NCBI GenBank assembly: GCA_020633335.1
Contig: JACKDU010000012.1
Span: forward strand, 186,001-250,000
DNA from: Myxococcales bacterium
GTDB lineage: Bacteria > Myxococcota_A > Polyangia > Nannocystales > Nannocystaceae
Direction of reading: 5' to 3'
Length of the DNA stretch: 64,000 bases
Shown here: one piece after another, positions 9,664-18,444 of the stretch
Layout: each line of letters begins with the position of its first letter
How positions within the stretch are numbered: the stretch's first letter is position 1
Notes under the pieces: generated by a model
Seen by the model: only the letters and a program-made list of their open reading frames with translations
Told to the model about the DNA's origin: nothing
Databases searched by the model: none
Program-made: the position numbers and the translations under genes

Positions 9664-10050
9664 CTACGCGCCCCCCCTCTGGAAGCGGAGCGTCCGCGAG
9701 TCGGCGGCGCCGGCGAGGCGGTAGCGGAGCTCGACCGCGAGGGTGCTCTCGCTCACCGTCACCTCGAGCTCCTCGACCTCGACCCGGCCGCCGAGCCAGC
9801 GCCGCAGCGCCTGGGTGATCGTCGCCTTGGTCAGGCTCTGGGTCGCCTGGTCGAGGTTCTCGAAGGTGAGGCGGCGGACGTTGGTGCCGAACTCGGGGAC
9901 GAAGGCCCGCTCGCCCAGGCTCGTGAGGATGAGCTGGAGGAGCTCGTCGCGGACGTGCTCCTCGCGGCTCTGGACCGCCACCGGGCGGCCGTCGTCGCCG
10001 ATCCGGAAGGGGAACGCGAGGTGGCGGGGATAGGCGCGCTGGCTGCTCAC
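9664..10050 (-). CDS. gpW/gp25-like baseplate wedge protein
   Basis: 128 residues from a GTG start at 10050. The sequence (YPRHLAFPFRI, then REEHVRDELLQLILTSLGER and FVPEFGTNVRRLTFEN) is the classic T4 gp25 / Afp9 signature, with the conserved EPR-like sheath-initiating region represented by ERAFVPEFGT. gp25-type proteins nucleate sheath polymerisation at the baseplate. I chose the GTG because it overlaps the upstream PAAR-like stop as GTGA and removes an unrelated arginine-rich N-terminal stretch that would otherwise run antisense through the PAAR gene. Length is normal for the family. Confidence 0.92.
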   Translation of the reverse strand: MSSQRAYPRHLAFPFRIGDDGRPVAVQSREEHVRDELLQLILTSLGERAFVPEFGTNVRRLTFENLDQATQSLTKATITQALRRWLGGRVEVEELEVTVSESTLAVELRYRLAGAADSRTLRFQRGGA

Positions 10051-10379
10051 AGGGCACCTGCCTGGCTCGGGGGGCCGACGATGATGGCGACGCCCTGAGG
10101 CGCGCCCTCGGGGCTCAGGCAGCGGCCGATGCTCTGGTGGGTGAGCGCTCGCTTGCCGCCGAGGGTGGTGCTCGCCGCCCCGCCCGACCACTCGATGCGG
10201 ACGCAGGGCGAGGGCTTGGGGCCGGGGAGCGTGAAGATGCAGCCGGCGACCATGTGGGTGTCGCCCTCGACCATCACGAGGTCGCGGGCGCGGGCGTTGA
10301 CCTGGCTGGGGATCGCCTGGGCGGCGCCGCCGTGGGGGCAGAGGACGACCGTGCTCTGGAGGAGGAGCGGATTCGCCAT
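10047..10379 (-). CDS. PAAR-like spike tip protein
   Basis: 110 residues, starting MANPLLLQSTVVLCPHGG. Cys and His positions (CPHGG near residue 14, AGCIF, PSPCVRIEW, GRCLSPEG) fit a PAAR/DUF4280-like fold, in which Cys/His ligands hold a metal at the sharp tip of the spike. The gene sits directly between the gpV-like spike and gp25, the expected position for a tip protein. Its start and the upstream stop share one base (TGATG) and its stop overlaps the gp25 start (GTGA). The exact subfamily is uncertain because the canonical PAAR repeat itself is not obvious. Confidence 0.75.
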   Translation of the reverse strand: MANPLLLQSTVVLCPHGGAAQAIPSQVNARARDLVMVEGDTHMVAGCIFTLPGPKPSPCVRIEWSGGAASTTLGGKRALTHQSIGRCLSPEGAPQGVAIIVGPPSQAGAL

Positions 10380-10903
10380 CACGTCACCTCCAGGTTGCCG
10401 TTGTTGACCGACACGCGAGAATTCGAGACCTCGATCTTCTTGGCGCCGACCTCGATGGTGATCGTGCTGCTGCCGATGACGATCTTCGGGCCGTCGCCGT
10501 GCTCGAGGCGGATCTCGCCGGCCTCGTCGTCGAGCACCAGGCGGTGGCCGGCGGAGGTGACGAAGGCGCGCTTTCGGGTCCCGCCCTGGCTCGGCATCTC
10601 GCCGTCGGCCCACCAGGCGCCGCTCCAGATCGGCCGCGCCGGGTCGCCGCCTTCGAACTCGATCCACACCCCGTCGCCGACCTCGGGGAGGGCGACGAGG
10701 CCGTGATCCGAGCCGGCGAAGGGGACCGAGGGGATCGCCCAGGGGGAGTCGCCCTCGCCGTAGATCTCGGGGACCTGGGCGCGGATGAAGCCGCGACCCT
10801 GGGGATCATCGATGTCGGTGACGACCCCGCGGAACTTGCCGTAGTGGCGCGAGCGCACCAGGCTCGCCAAATCGACCACCAACCTCTCGAGCTCGGACGA
10901 CAT
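10379..10903 (-). CDS. gpV/gp5-like baseplate spike protein (OB-fold)
   Basis: 174 residues. YGKFRGVVTDIDDPQGRGFIRAQVPEIYG followed by WAIPSVPFAG, GLVALPEVGDGVWIEFEGGD and PIWSGAWW is the Phage_base_V OB-fold signature (the gp5 N-terminal domain / C-terminal half of VgrG). The last ~50 residues (IRLEHGDGPKIVIGSSTITIEVG) are the beginning of a short triple-beta-helix needle. In VgrG and Afp8 this domain is fused to the hub; here hub and spike are separate genes with one base between them, as in P2-like phages. The protein should trimerise beneath the tube and carry the PAAR-like tip encoded next. Confidence 0.93.
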   Translation of the reverse strand: MSSELERLVVDLASLVRSRHYGKFRGVVTDIDDPQGRGFIRAQVPEIYGEGDSPWAIPSVPFAGSDHGLVALPEVGDGVWIEFEGGDPARPIWSGAWWADGEMPSQGGTRKRAFVTSAGHRLVLDDEAGEIRLEHGDGPKIVIGSSTITIEVGAKKIEVSNSRVSVNNGNLEVT

Positions 10904-10904
10904 C

Positions 10905-12029
10905 CTAGAAGACTCCCTGGGGGATCTGCTGCGCGGCCTGGCGCTCCTGGGCGTCCGCCGACGCCCGGCTGTTCGAGCGGAGCGTGAAGGCCTGGGTGTA
11001 GCGCGCGCGGCCGAGGTTGTGGGTGACCTTGGTGATCGTGTAGTCGCCGCTGATCCGGGCGGTCGCGCCGCGGAGGCGGACGACCTCGTAGGGCCGGAGG
11101 ATCCCGGCGTAGCAGGTGCCGCTGGTCTCGCCGGTGATGCGGACCGCGTAGGAGCGGCGGGCGGCCTCGCCGTCGACCTGGCTCTGGAGATCGGTCGCGC
11201 CGGCCTGGCCGGGGAGGAGGCGCTCCTCGCCCTGATCGCCCTCGGCGACCGCCTCGTCCTCGCCGAGGAGCTCGAGCTCGCGGGCGCTCGAGCGCCGGCG
11301 GATCACCGTCTTGTCGCCGAGGCTGAGGGTCTCGGCGATCACCAGCGCCGGCCGCTCGGAATTCACCTCGACCTGGATCCGGTCGACGTTGCGGCGGCCG
11401 CCCATCGTCACGATCTCGGGGAGGTCGCCGGCGCGGGTCGGCGGCCGGCGGAAGACGCCGACCGAGCGGCCTGCCTGGTCGCCGGGGCGGACGTAGGCGT
11501 TCATCCCGTGGCGGCGGGCGAGCGCCCGCAGGGCCTCGATCGCGGTCCCCTGCTGGACGCCGGCGGCCGGGCGATCGCCCTCGGCCGGCTCGGTGTCGTC
11601 GATCTCGGTGTCGTCGATCTGCGAGCAATCGTCGAAGATCGCCCGGGCGATCGCTGAGTCGCGGCTCTCTTCGAAGACCGTCGGCGCCGCCCGGCGGTTG
11701 AGGTAGACGCTGTCGTCGCGGACCGTCAGCGCGAGCGACGAGCGGCCGGGCTCCGACGAGAGGTCGGAGTCGCGGATCACCACCGGGCCGTCGATGAGCG
11801 GCGCGAAGTTGTCGTTGCCGAGGCGGAGCTCGATCCGCACCCGGGTGAAGTCGTCGGCGTAGCGGTCGCCCTCGCGCCAATTGCCGCGGCTGTCCGCGCA
11901 GATCGCGATCTGGAGGCGGGCCTCCCAGGCGACGTCGATCTCCTGGTCGACGACGATCGACTCGATCGCCGCGAGCTCGTCGGAGCTGGCGGCCTCGCCG
12001 TCGAAGTAGACCCGGTAGTCGATGCGCAT
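10905..12029 (-). CDS. gpD-like hub protein (VgrG N-terminal half)
   Basis: 374 residues. The N-terminus (YRVYFDGEAASSDELAAIESIVVDQEID) and the segment QGTAIEALRALARRHGMNAYVRP fit phage late-control D / gp27-like hub proteins that form the pseudo-sixfold adaptor between tube and spike. The final third (YAGILRPYEVVRLRGATARISGDYTITKVTHNLG) is the typical second tube-like domain. The C-terminus is a polar tail. It is separated from the spike gene by one base and from the LysM-like gene upstream by 19 nt. It would assemble with the gpV-like protein to make the function of a single VgrG/Afp8. Confidence 0.88.
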   Translation of the reverse strand: MRIDYRVYFDGEAASSDELAAIESIVVDQEIDVAWEARLQIAICADSRGNWREGDRYADDFTRVRIELRLGNDNFAPLIDGPVVIRDSDLSSEPGRSSLALTVRDDSVYLNRRAAPTVFEESRDSAIARAIFDDCSQIDDTEIDDTEPAEGDRPAAGVQQGTAIEALRALARRHGMNAYVRPGDQAGRSVGVFRRPPTRAGDLPEIVTMGGRRNVDRIQVEVNSERPALVIAETLSLGDKTVIRRRSSARELELLGEDEAVAEGDQGEERLLPGQAGATDLQSQVDGEAARRSYAVRITGETSGTCYAGILRPYEVVRLRGATARISGDYTITKVTHNLGRARYTQAFTLRSNSRASADAQERQAAQQIPQGVF

Positions 12030-12048
12030 GGGGGGAGGTTCCTCAGCT

Positions 12049-12324
12049 CTAGCTCTTGGGGACGACGATCACCCGGCCGATCTCGCGGCAGAGCTCGGCG
12101 CCGTCGACCTCGGCGTTGGCGTCGGCGATCCGCCAGTGGGCGGTCGGGTCGCCGAGGTGGCGGTGGGCGAGGAGGTCGAGGCGGTCGCCGACCTGGACCG
12201 TCACCTCGTCGCCCTCGGTGAGCGGCGGCCGGCGGAGCTTGACCGCGGTGACCGTCCGGCCGTCGGCGAGCTTGACCTCCACCGTCGGCGTCTTGGCGTA
12301 GCGGGAGTTCTTGGCGAAGGCCAT
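12049..12324 (-). CDS. LysM/gpX-like small tail protein
   Basis: 91 residues. VQVGDRLDLLAHRHLGDPTAHWRIADANAEVD is a LysM-like or phage tail protein X signature (a short domain that in Afp7/PVC7-type systems caps or joins the tube start). The N-terminal half contributes beta strands (TPTVEVKLADGRTVTAVKLRRPPL). In many eCIS the LysM module is fused to the Pvc7 protein; here it is a separate gene immediately downstream of the CIS-tube gene with a 10-nt gap, suggesting a split version of that protein. Confidence 0.78.
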   Translation of the reverse strand: MAFAKNSRYAKTPTVEVKLADGRTVTAVKLRRPPLTEGDEVTVQVGDRLDLLAHRHLGDPTAHWRIADANAEVDGAELCREIGRVIVVPKS

Positions 12325-12334
12325 CGGCGCGCTC

Positions 12335-13000
12335 CTAGAAGGTGATCATCTCGGCGACGTTGGCCGCCGTGTTCGCCAGGTTGATCGTCGCCAGGGTCTC
12401 CTTGGCGGTCTGCGAGTAGGTGTAGGCGCCGTGGGCGACGTGGTCCTCGGAGCAGTGCTCGGGGGCGATCACCGTGAGGCCGAGGGCGACGTCGGCCTGG
12501 ATCGGGTTGAGGAGGCGGTCGTAGAGGACCTCGGTGATCCGCATCTGGTGGATGTAGACCGGCAGCACCCGCGTCGGGCCCCAGATGAAGAGGAGCCGGG
12601 GGTAGCGCTCGCGGGGGATCGGCTGGCTCGCGTCGCTGCCGCGGCTGCCGGCGATCGCGTCGCCGATCGCGTCGATCGCCATCCCGAGGAGCGAGCCCTC
12701 GCCGCTCGGCCGGACCATCAGCTCGAGGGCGGCGAGCTCGGGTCCGACCCCGAAGGCGCGGGCGACCGCCGAGCCCTCGCCGAGGCGATCGGAGGCGTCG
12801 AACTTCGCGGTGAAGGTGATCTTCTCGATCGGGATCTCGCCGGCCTGATCGGTCTCGCGGGCGCCCGCGCCGCTCGGCCGCGCGGGGACCTCGATCGTCC
12901 GCTCGAGGCGGTCGGGGTTGTACTGGAAGAGGAGGACGTTGGGCAGCGGCCCGAGGAAGTCGCTCCCGTACTCGATCAGCGCGCCCTTGAGCAGCGGCAT
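12335..13000 (-). CDS. CIS tube / Pvc7-like tube-initiator protein
   Basis: 221 residues. VLLFQYNPDRLERTIEVP close to the N-terminus, then IEKITFTAKFDASDRLGEG and LLFIWGPTRVLPVYIHQMRITEVLYDRLLNPIQADV, are the recognisable signature of the CIS tube protein family (Afp7/PVC7 N-terminal portion), the adaptor between hub and inner tube. The start codon overlaps the stop of the 101-residue gene upstream (ATGA). Length is shorter than fused Pvc7 proteins because the LysM part is encoded separately downstream. Confidence 0.88.
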   Translation of the reverse strand: MPLLKGALIEYGSDFLGPLPNVLLFQYNPDRLERTIEVPARPSGAGARETDQAGEIPIEKITFTAKFDASDRLGEGSAVARAFGVGPELAALELMVRPSGEGSLLGMAIDAIGDAIAGSRGSDASQPIPRERYPRLLFIWGPTRVLPVYIHQMRITEVLYDRLLNPIQADVALGLTVIAPEHCSEDHVAHGAYTYSQTAKETLATINLANTAANVAEMITF

Positions 13001-13305
13001 CAGCTCCCTCCCTCGCTCTGGCCTGGGGTCGAATTCGCGCGGGCCTCCGCGGCCCTGGCGATCACCGCGGCGAGGGTCGCCTCGGCGGCGGCCGCCGGGG
13101 CCTCGCGCGGGCTGAAGGCGCCGGCGTCGATCGTCTCGACGCGGCGCGCCCCGCCAGCGCTGGTGTTCAGCGCTCCCGATGAACCTGTCGCATCGGCCAG
13201 GCGATCGGCGACCGCCGCGGCGATCGCCCGGGCGAGCGCCCGCGGGTCGTCGACCTGGCCGCGGACCCGGAGGTCGAGGCGATCGATCGTCACCCGCCGC
13301 CTCAT
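13000..13305 (-). CDS. Small hypothetical protein of the injection-system operon
   Basis: 101 residues from an ATG at 13305, which overlaps the ATPase stop as ATGA; the end overlaps the CIS-tube gene in the same way. The N-terminus (RRRVTIDRLDLRVRGQVDD) is basic with a beta-strand pattern and is followed by an amphipathic helix (PRALARAIAAAVADRLAD). The C-terminal half is Ala/Ser-rich and probably disordered. I do not recognise a named family. The I-x-x-L-x-L-x-V pattern resembles the short conserved strand at the end of the low-complexity protein encoded at 16698-17606, so both may bind the same partner. Reality of the gene is supported by the exact overlaps on both sides. Confidence 0.75.
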   Translation of the reverse strand: MRRRVTIDRLDLRVRGQVDDPRALARAIAAAVADRLADATGSSGALNTSAGGARRVETIDAGAFSPREAPAAAAEATLAAVIARAAEARANSTPGQSEGGS

Positions 13306-15473
13306 CGCCCCGCCTCCTCGCCGCGCGCGCCCTGCTCGGCGTCGGCGATCACCCCGGCGAAGGGGCCGAAGATCGCCGGGCTCAGCGCCCGCCCGAGCTT
13401 GTCGAGCTCGCGCCAGAGCGCGAGGACGAGGTGCTCCATCCGCAGCGCCGGCGGCCCGCCCTCGGCGGCGCTCTGCAGGCAGGCGGCGAGCGCCGCCGCG
13501 CGGATCGTCCCGCCGCTGAGCTCGAAGCGGCGGGCGAGGAAATTGAGGTCGAGCCCCTGGCGCTCGATCGCCGGTGGGATCACCCGCTCCCAGATCCGCC
13601 GGCGTTCGTCGGGGCCGGGCATCGGGAAGTCGACGATGAAGCGGAGGCGGCGGAGGAAGGCCGGGTCGAGGTCCTCCTTGCGGTTGGTCGCCAGGATCAT
13701 CAGCCCCTGCGCCCGCTCCATCCGCGCGAGGAGGTAGGCGACCTCGAGGTTGGCGTAGCGGTCGTGGGCGTCGCGGACCTCGGTGCGCTTGCCGAAGATC
13801 GCGTCGGCCTCGTCGAAGAAGAGGACGAGGTCGCGGGCCTCGGCGGCGGCGAAGACCTCGCGGAGGTTCTTCTCGGTCTCGCCGATGTACTTCGAGACCA
13901 CCTGCGAGAGGTCGACGCGGTAGATCGGCAGCTCGAGGTCGGCGGCCAGGCACTCGGCGGCCATCGTCTTGCCGGTCCCGGGCGGGCCGGCGAAGAGCGC
14001 CGAGATCCCGGGCTCGCCGAGCGCGCGGCCGAGGCCCCAGGCGCCGTAGGCCCGCGGGAGGGCGGCGACCGCCCGCCGCACCTCGCCGATCTGGGCGCTC
14101 TGCTTGTCCGGGAGGACCAGATCGGCGAGGCCGAAGCGGGGCTCGATCCGCTCGGCGAGGCCGCTGGCGTCGAGGCGCCCCTGCGGGCTCGCGCCGGCGC
14201 AGGCGGCCTCGAGGTCGGCGGCGCTCGGGGCCTCGGGGCGGGCGCCGAGGCGGTCGGCGATCGCCGCGATCGCGCCGGCGTCGAGGCGATAGCGGTGGGC
14301 GGCGACGCTCGCCGCCTCCTCGAGCGCGGCGAAGCGGGGGCCGAGGCCGCGGCGCCAGGCGTCGAGGCGGGCGCCGTAGGGCGGCGGCAGGACCTCGAGC
14401 GCCGGCCCCGTGATATGTCCGGAGAGCCAGGTGAGATCGCGGCGATCGTCGGCGACCAGGAAGAGGCGGAGCGGCAGGCTCGAGAGCGGGAGGCGGCGGC
14501 CGCCCTCGAGCGCGACCGGCAGCGCGCCCGCGTCGACCAGGAGATCGGCGTCGTCGAGCCAGGCCGCGGCGGCGAGGCCGTCGAGGTGGCCGGGGAGCGC
14601 GAGGTGCTCGGCCGGCCCGAGGTAGGCGAGGAGGCGGCGCCCGGCGGCGGCGCAGGCGGCCGCGGCGACGCTCGCCCCGAGGCGGGGAGGCGCGAGCACC
14701 GGGATCACCCGGAGCGCCGCGGGCGGGCCCGAGAGCTCGTCCGCGAGCGCCGCGAGGCCGCGGGTCTCGCTCCCCGGCGGCGGCGGCTCGGCGATCGGCG
14801 CGAGCGCGGGCGGCGGTCCGAGCTCGGGCGCGAGGAGGCGGCGCGTGACCGGCTGGGGCGCCCAGATCGCCTGCTCCCAGCCGATCCCGAGGCCCCGGGC
14901 CTCGCCCCGCTGGAGGAGGCCGCGGGTGAAGAGCGGGTGCGCCGGATCGGCGATCTCGAGGACCTCGCGGGGGTCGTCCCAGAGGCGCTGGATCAGCGCG
15001 AGGGTCGGCCGCTCGGCCGCCGGGTCGCCGGAGCAGGCGGCGATCACCGCCCCGGCGGCGCTGTCCCAAGAGACATAGAGCGCGAGCGCGAGCGCGAAGC
15101 GGGCGACCGGCGAGAGGTCGAGCGCCTCGGCGACCCAGCGCAGCGAGCCCCGCGGGGCGGCGCCGGCGAGGGCGACCGGCGGCGGCGCGGCGATCTCGTC
15201 GGAGAGGTAGCGGCCGGTCGGATCCTCGGTGAAGAAGCGGCGCTGCTCGTCGAGGTAGCGGCCGCGATCGAGCGCGTCGAGGAGGCGATCGCGGGGATCG
15301 GGGAGGAGCGGGCCGGCGCTCGGCGGCGGCGAGCCCCCCTGGGCGTGCCAGCGCCAGGCGATCTCGCGGCGGAGGCGGAGGCTGACCTGGCGGAGCCAGT
15401 AGGCCGCGAGCGGATCCTCGGGACGCAGCCCCGGGGTGAAGGTCGCGGGCGGCAGCTCGCGGGCGACGCTCAC
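13302..15473 (-). CDS. AAA+ ATPase of the contractile injection system (Pvc15/Afp15-like)
   Basis: 723 residues. The first ~440 residues are a helical, Ala/Leu-rich region specific to this family. The AAA+ module follows: Walker A GPPGTGKT at residues 496-503, Walker B LVLFFDEAD at 549-557, sensor-1 Asn in ATNRKED near 597 and likely arginine fingers in FLRRLRF near 608. SKYIGETEKNL is the pore-loop region typical of membrane-remodelling and CIS ATPases. In Afp/PVC the homologous ATPase is needed for assembly or cargo loading. The start overlaps the DUF4255 stop by 4 nt. The core is intact, so activity is expected. Confidence 0.95.
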   Translation of the reverse strand: MSVARELPPATFTPGLRPEDPLAAYWLRQVSLRLRREIAWRWHAQGGSPPPSAGPLLPDPRDRLLDALDRGRYLDEQRRFFTEDPTGRYLSDEIAAPPPVALAGAAPRGSLRWVAEALDLSPVARFALALALYVSWDSAAGAVIAACSGDPAAERPTLALIQRLWDDPREVLEIADPAHPLFTRGLLQRGEARGLGIGWEQAIWAPQPVTRRLLAPELGPPPALAPIAEPPPPGSETRGLAALADELSGPPAALRVIPVLAPPRLGASVAAAACAAAGRRLLAYLGPAEHLALPGHLDGLAAAAWLDDADLLVDAGALPVALEGGRRLPLSSLPLRLFLVADDRRDLTWLSGHITGPALEVLPPPYGARLDAWRRGLGPRFAALEEAASVAAHRYRLDAGAIAAIADRLGARPEAPSAADLEAACAGASPQGRLDASGLAERIEPRFGLADLVLPDKQSAQIGEVRRAVAALPRAYGAWGLGRALGEPGISALFAGPPGTGKTMAAECLAADLELPIYRVDLSQVVSKYIGETEKNLREVFAAAEARDLVLFFDEADAIFGKRTEVRDAHDRYANLEVAYLLARMERAQGLMILATNRKEDLDPAFLRRLRFIVDFPMPGPDERRRIWERVIPPAIERQGLDLNFLARRFELSGGTIRAAALAACLQSAAEGGPPALRMEHLVLALWRELDKLGRALSPAIFGPFAGVIADAEQGARGEEAGR

Positions 15474-16666
15474 GGGGCCTCCAGGGTGAGCTCGGGGCTC
15501 TGGCGGGCCTGGACGCCGTTGACCCGGAGGACCAGGCGGTAGGTCCCGGCCGGCACCGCCTTGGCCTCGGGGATCACCAGGCGCTTGCGGGTCTGGGCGG
15601 GGCCGGGGAGGTCGCTGAGCTCGTCGAAGATCGCCACGCAGACGCCGTCGGCGATGAGGCCGACGAAGAGGTCGTCGTCATCGCCGCCGAGGAGCGCGCC
15701 GTCGATCGTCAGGGTCGCCGTCAGCGGCGAGTCCGGGTCGCTGGCGAGGACCGGCGCGACGTCGGCGACCGCGACCGCGGCGACGCTCGGCTGGAGGTCG
15801 AGGATCGCCGGCCGGCTGCTCCGACGGCGCCCCGAGGGGAGGGTGCGGACCACCCGGAGCGCGCGCGGGCCGGCCGAGATCCGATCGCCGGTGAGCTCGG
15901 CTCCGTCGAGGTCGACGGCGATCGCCCCCTCGGCGGTGACCACCAGCGGCAGCTCGACGTCGTCGATCTTCGCGATCATGTCGGCGACGATCCCCTCGCC
16001 GTCGATCCGCACGCGCTCGCCGAGGGCGGCCGAGGTCGGGTCGAGCGCCTCGATCGTCGGCTGCAGCGAGGGGCCGACCTCGATCTGGATCCCGTCCTCG
16101 CCGATCACCGTCGCCGCCTCGTAGTCGATGCCGACCAGGAGGTTGTAGCTCGCGGGCGCCGGCGGGGCGATCATCACCGGTCGGAGCTCGAAGGCGGCCG
16201 AGACCCGGTAGCGCTCATCCGATCCCTGGACCACCCGCGAGAGGAGCTCGGAGCCGGCCTCGAGGATCGACACCTTGAGCGGCTCGGGGTTCGGGAGGAG
16301 CGCGGCGAGGTCGTCGGCGGCGATCCCCTCGACCGGCAGGTAGGCGAGCTCCTGGAGGGCGGCGAGGCCGGCCCCGAGGACCCGGTGGGCGGCGATCGTG
16401 TCGCTCTTGCCGGTGGCGTCGAAGGCGGTGAGGAGGAAGCGGAGGATCATCCAGAGCGGCGGGCTCTGGCCGACGTCGAGGGCGACCGAGCGCATCGACG
16501 GATCGAGCGCGGTCTCGAAGAGGAAGAGGTTGAGGCGCGCCCCCGAGGTCCCGGTGGTCTCCTCGATCGGCCCGACGCTGACGTGGGCGCCGGAGCGCAG
16601 GCTGAGCTGGTAGCTCAGGAGCTGCGCCGCCGCGCCGATCGCCTTGCTGGTGTCCGAGAGGGGCAT
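15470..16666 (-). CDS. DUF4255 / Pvc16-like tail terminator protein
   Basis: 398 residues. The N-terminal ~200 residues (DTSKAIGAAAQLLSYQLS, RLNLFLFETALDPSMRS, PLWMILRFLLTAFD) are the DUF4255/Pvc16_N signature; Afp16 caps the sheath-tube at the end distal to the baseplate and fixes length. The remaining ~190 residues look like two Ig-like or beta-sandwich domains (IEALDPTSAALGERVRIDGEG, then PAGTYRLVLRVNGVQA), an extension common among bacterial eCIS members. It is followed downstream by the ATPase with a 4-nt overlap, the usual Pvc16-Pvc15 pairing. Confidence 0.92.
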   Translation of the reverse strand: MPLSDTSKAIGAAAQLLSYQLSLRSGAHVSVGPIEETTGTSGARLNLFLFETALDPSMRSVALDVGQSPPLWMILRFLLTAFDATGKSDTIAAHRVLGAGLAALQELAYLPVEGIAADDLAALLPNPEPLKVSILEAGSELLSRVVQGSDERYRVSAAFELRPVMIAPPAPASYNLLVGIDYEAATVIGEDGIQIEVGPSLQPTIEALDPTSAALGERVRIDGEGIVADMIAKIDDVELPLVVTAEGAIAVDLDGAELTGDRISAGPRALRVVRTLPSGRRRSSRPAILDLQPSVAAVAVADVAPVLASDPDSPLTATLTIDGALLGGDDDDLFVGLIADGVCVAIFDELSDLPGPAQTRKRLVIPEAKAVPAGTYRLVLRVNGVQARQSPELTLEAP

Positions 16667-16697
16667 GGGGTGCTGCGGGGGAGGAGAGGGAGAGGGA

Positions 16698-17606
16698 TCA
16701 GAGGCCGCGGAGGTAGTGGCGGCCGAGGCGGGCCTGGGGAGCTGCGCTCGCGGGGGCCGGCGCTGAGCGAGGCGCGGGCGCGGGGGCCGGCGCGGGCGGG
16801 CCGTCGATCGTCACCTGGATCGCGCCGATCGAGATCTCGACGTGATCCGCGTCAGATGTCTCTTGAGACATGTCCGAGGTTGAGCGCCGGACCGCGTCCG
16901 GCGAGGGCCTCGCCGCCTCGGGCTCCGGCGGCGCGCTCACCCAGCGCTCGGCCGCAGCCAGGGCCTCGGCGAGCGAGCGGGCGTGGAGGCCGGGCCCGCG
17001 CGGGGCTTGCGTCTGCGGCGGCGCGCTCGCGGGCGCGACGTCTTCAGCCCTCGCGGGGTGTGATCGCGCGGCGTCGCTCCGCGGGGCCGCCGCGTCCGCA
17101 ACGACGTCACCGCGGCTCGTCGGGTCCGCGGGGCTCGCGTCGCGGGTGTTCTCGGCGCTCGGCGGAAACGCGGCGTGGAGCCCCCGGACCATCGCCGCGA
17201 TCGCCGGCCGTCGGGGATCCTCGGCCCGGTGCCGGGGGGCGCTCGCCGCGGTCTCGACCGGCGCATCATCGGATGACCGATGGGACAGCTCTCGCTCGGC
17301 CCTGGGGGGCGCCTCTGCGCCCTCACGGCGGCTCACCGGCGCGCGGGGTCCCGCGGGGACCTCGGGGCCGGCGGCCGCTCGCAGCGACGCGCCCGCTCCC
17401 TCATCGGCGACGCCGCTCGCCACCTCGGCTCGCCCCGCGCCCTCACGCATCGACGGCACCTCGCCCATGATCGCGGCCGCGTCCGCGGGCGCGGCCTCCC
17501 GGGTCTCGTCGACGACCGGCAGCGCCGGCGCGGCAGCGCTCGCCCGCAGGCCGTCGACCCCATGCGCCCCCTGGCTCAGCCGCCGCAGCCGTCCGAGGTA
17601 GCTCAT
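16698..17606 (-). CDS. Low-complexity CIS-operon protein with short conserved C-terminal strand
   Basis: 302 residues from an ATG at 17606 that overlaps the upstream stop (ATGA). It begins MSYLGRLRRLSQGAHG and then is almost entirely Ala/Pro/Glu/Arg-rich and predicted disordered. Near the C-terminus comes VEISIGAIQVTIDG followed by a Pro-Ala run and RLGRHYLRGL. Proteins with a disordered body and a terminal I-G-x-I-x-V strand commonly accompany DUF4255 genes, but I know of no assigned function. A structural linker, scaffold or length-related role would be inference. Both gene ends fit the operon exactly, so I regard it as real despite the composition. Confidence 0.72.
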   Translation of the reverse strand: MSYLGRLRRLSQGAHGVDGLRASAAAPALPVVDETREAAPADAAAIMGEVPSMREGAGRAEVASGVADEGAGASLRAAAGPEVPAGPRAPVSRREGAEAPPRAERELSHRSSDDAPVETAASAPRHRAEDPRRPAIAAMVRGLHAAFPPSAENTRDASPADPTSRGDVVADAAAPRSDAARSHPARAEDVAPASAPPQTQAPRGPGLHARSLAEALAAAERWVSAPPEPEAARPSPDAVRRSTSDMSQETSDADHVEISIGAIQVTIDGPPAPAPAPAPRSAPAPASAAPQARLGRHYLRGL

Positions 17607-18430
17607 CGGGCCTCCTCCCGCGCGAGGCGATCGAGGTAGGCGCGCCGCCGCCAGGCCGGGAGGCGGACGATCGCCTCCTCGCTCCAGTGGTAGGCCCGGG
17701 CGAGGCGATGGATCGCGTCGAGGAGCGCGGCCTGCTCGCGGGCGAGGCGGGCGAGCGCGAGCTCCTCGAGGTCCGCGTGGGCCTCCTGCCGCGCATGGCA
17801 CTCCGGACAGGTGAGATCGATCGTGAAGTCGACCAGCGGATCGGCGGCCGCGAGCGCGGCCTCGATCGCCGGGAGGTCGGCGCTGGCGATCGCCGCGTCG
17901 CCGACCCGGAGCCGGGCGAGGAGCGCCTCGTCGCCGGGGGCCGCGTCGCCGCGCCCCCAGGCCCTCAGATCGCTCGCCCGCGGCAGGCGGAGCTTGACCC
18001 GCCCGCCGTCGCGCGTCGGCGCCTCGATCACCTCGATCGCCGCGACCGCCCGCTGGAGGTCGGCGAGGGCCCGCAGCGGGAGGTTGATCCCGACGGTCGC
18101 GTCGCACCCCACGCAGCGGAGGAGGCGCTCGACCTCGACCTCATCCTCGTCACCTTCACCCGCACCCCGAGCGCCCGCGTCGGCGAGGATCGCCAGGCGC
18201 AGGAGCCCCTCGATCCGCGCGCCGAGGCGGAGCTCGTCGAGCTCCTCCGCGTCGAAGCGCTCGCCCCCCGGACGGCTCGCGCAGCGCGCGAGGATCCCCG
18301 AGACCAGCGCCAGGCGCTCGCCGCTGAAGTCGACCTCGAGGTCGCCCGGCTCGAGCCCGAAGGGCCGGAGCCGGACGCCGCGCCAGCGCTCAGCGAGGCC
18401 GCTGACCGGGGAGGGGAGGCTCGCGTTCAT
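17603..18430 (-). CDS. gp26-like baseplate hub assembly chaperone with zinc-ribbon cysteines
   Basis: 275 residues. The C-terminal segment YHWSEEAIVRLPAWRRRAYLDRL is the signature of the T4 gp26/gp51-type baseplate hub assembly family found in CIS clusters. Two CxxC pairs, CVGC near residue 112 and CPEC near 210, could bind zinc. The central part is rich in Asp/Glu. The gene lies between the tube and the low-complexity protein, a position where this family is regularly found. Expected to act during assembly in the cytoplasm and not in the finished particle; that is taken from the phage family and not shown here. Confidence 0.75.
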   Translation of the reverse strand: MNASLPSPVSGLAERWRGVRLRPFGLEPGDLEVDFSGERLALVSGILARCASRPGGERFDAEELDELRLGARIEGLLRLAILADAGARGAGEGDEDEVEVERLLRCVGCDATVGINLPLRALADLQRAVAAIEVIEAPTRDGGRVKLRLPRASDLRAWGRGDAAPGDEALLARLRVGDAAIASADLPAIEAALAAADPLVDFTIDLTCPECHARQEAHADLEELALARLAREQAALLDAIHRLARAYHWSEEAIVRLPAWRRRAYLDRLAREEAR

Positions 18431-18444
18431 CGCACCCTGCGCGC

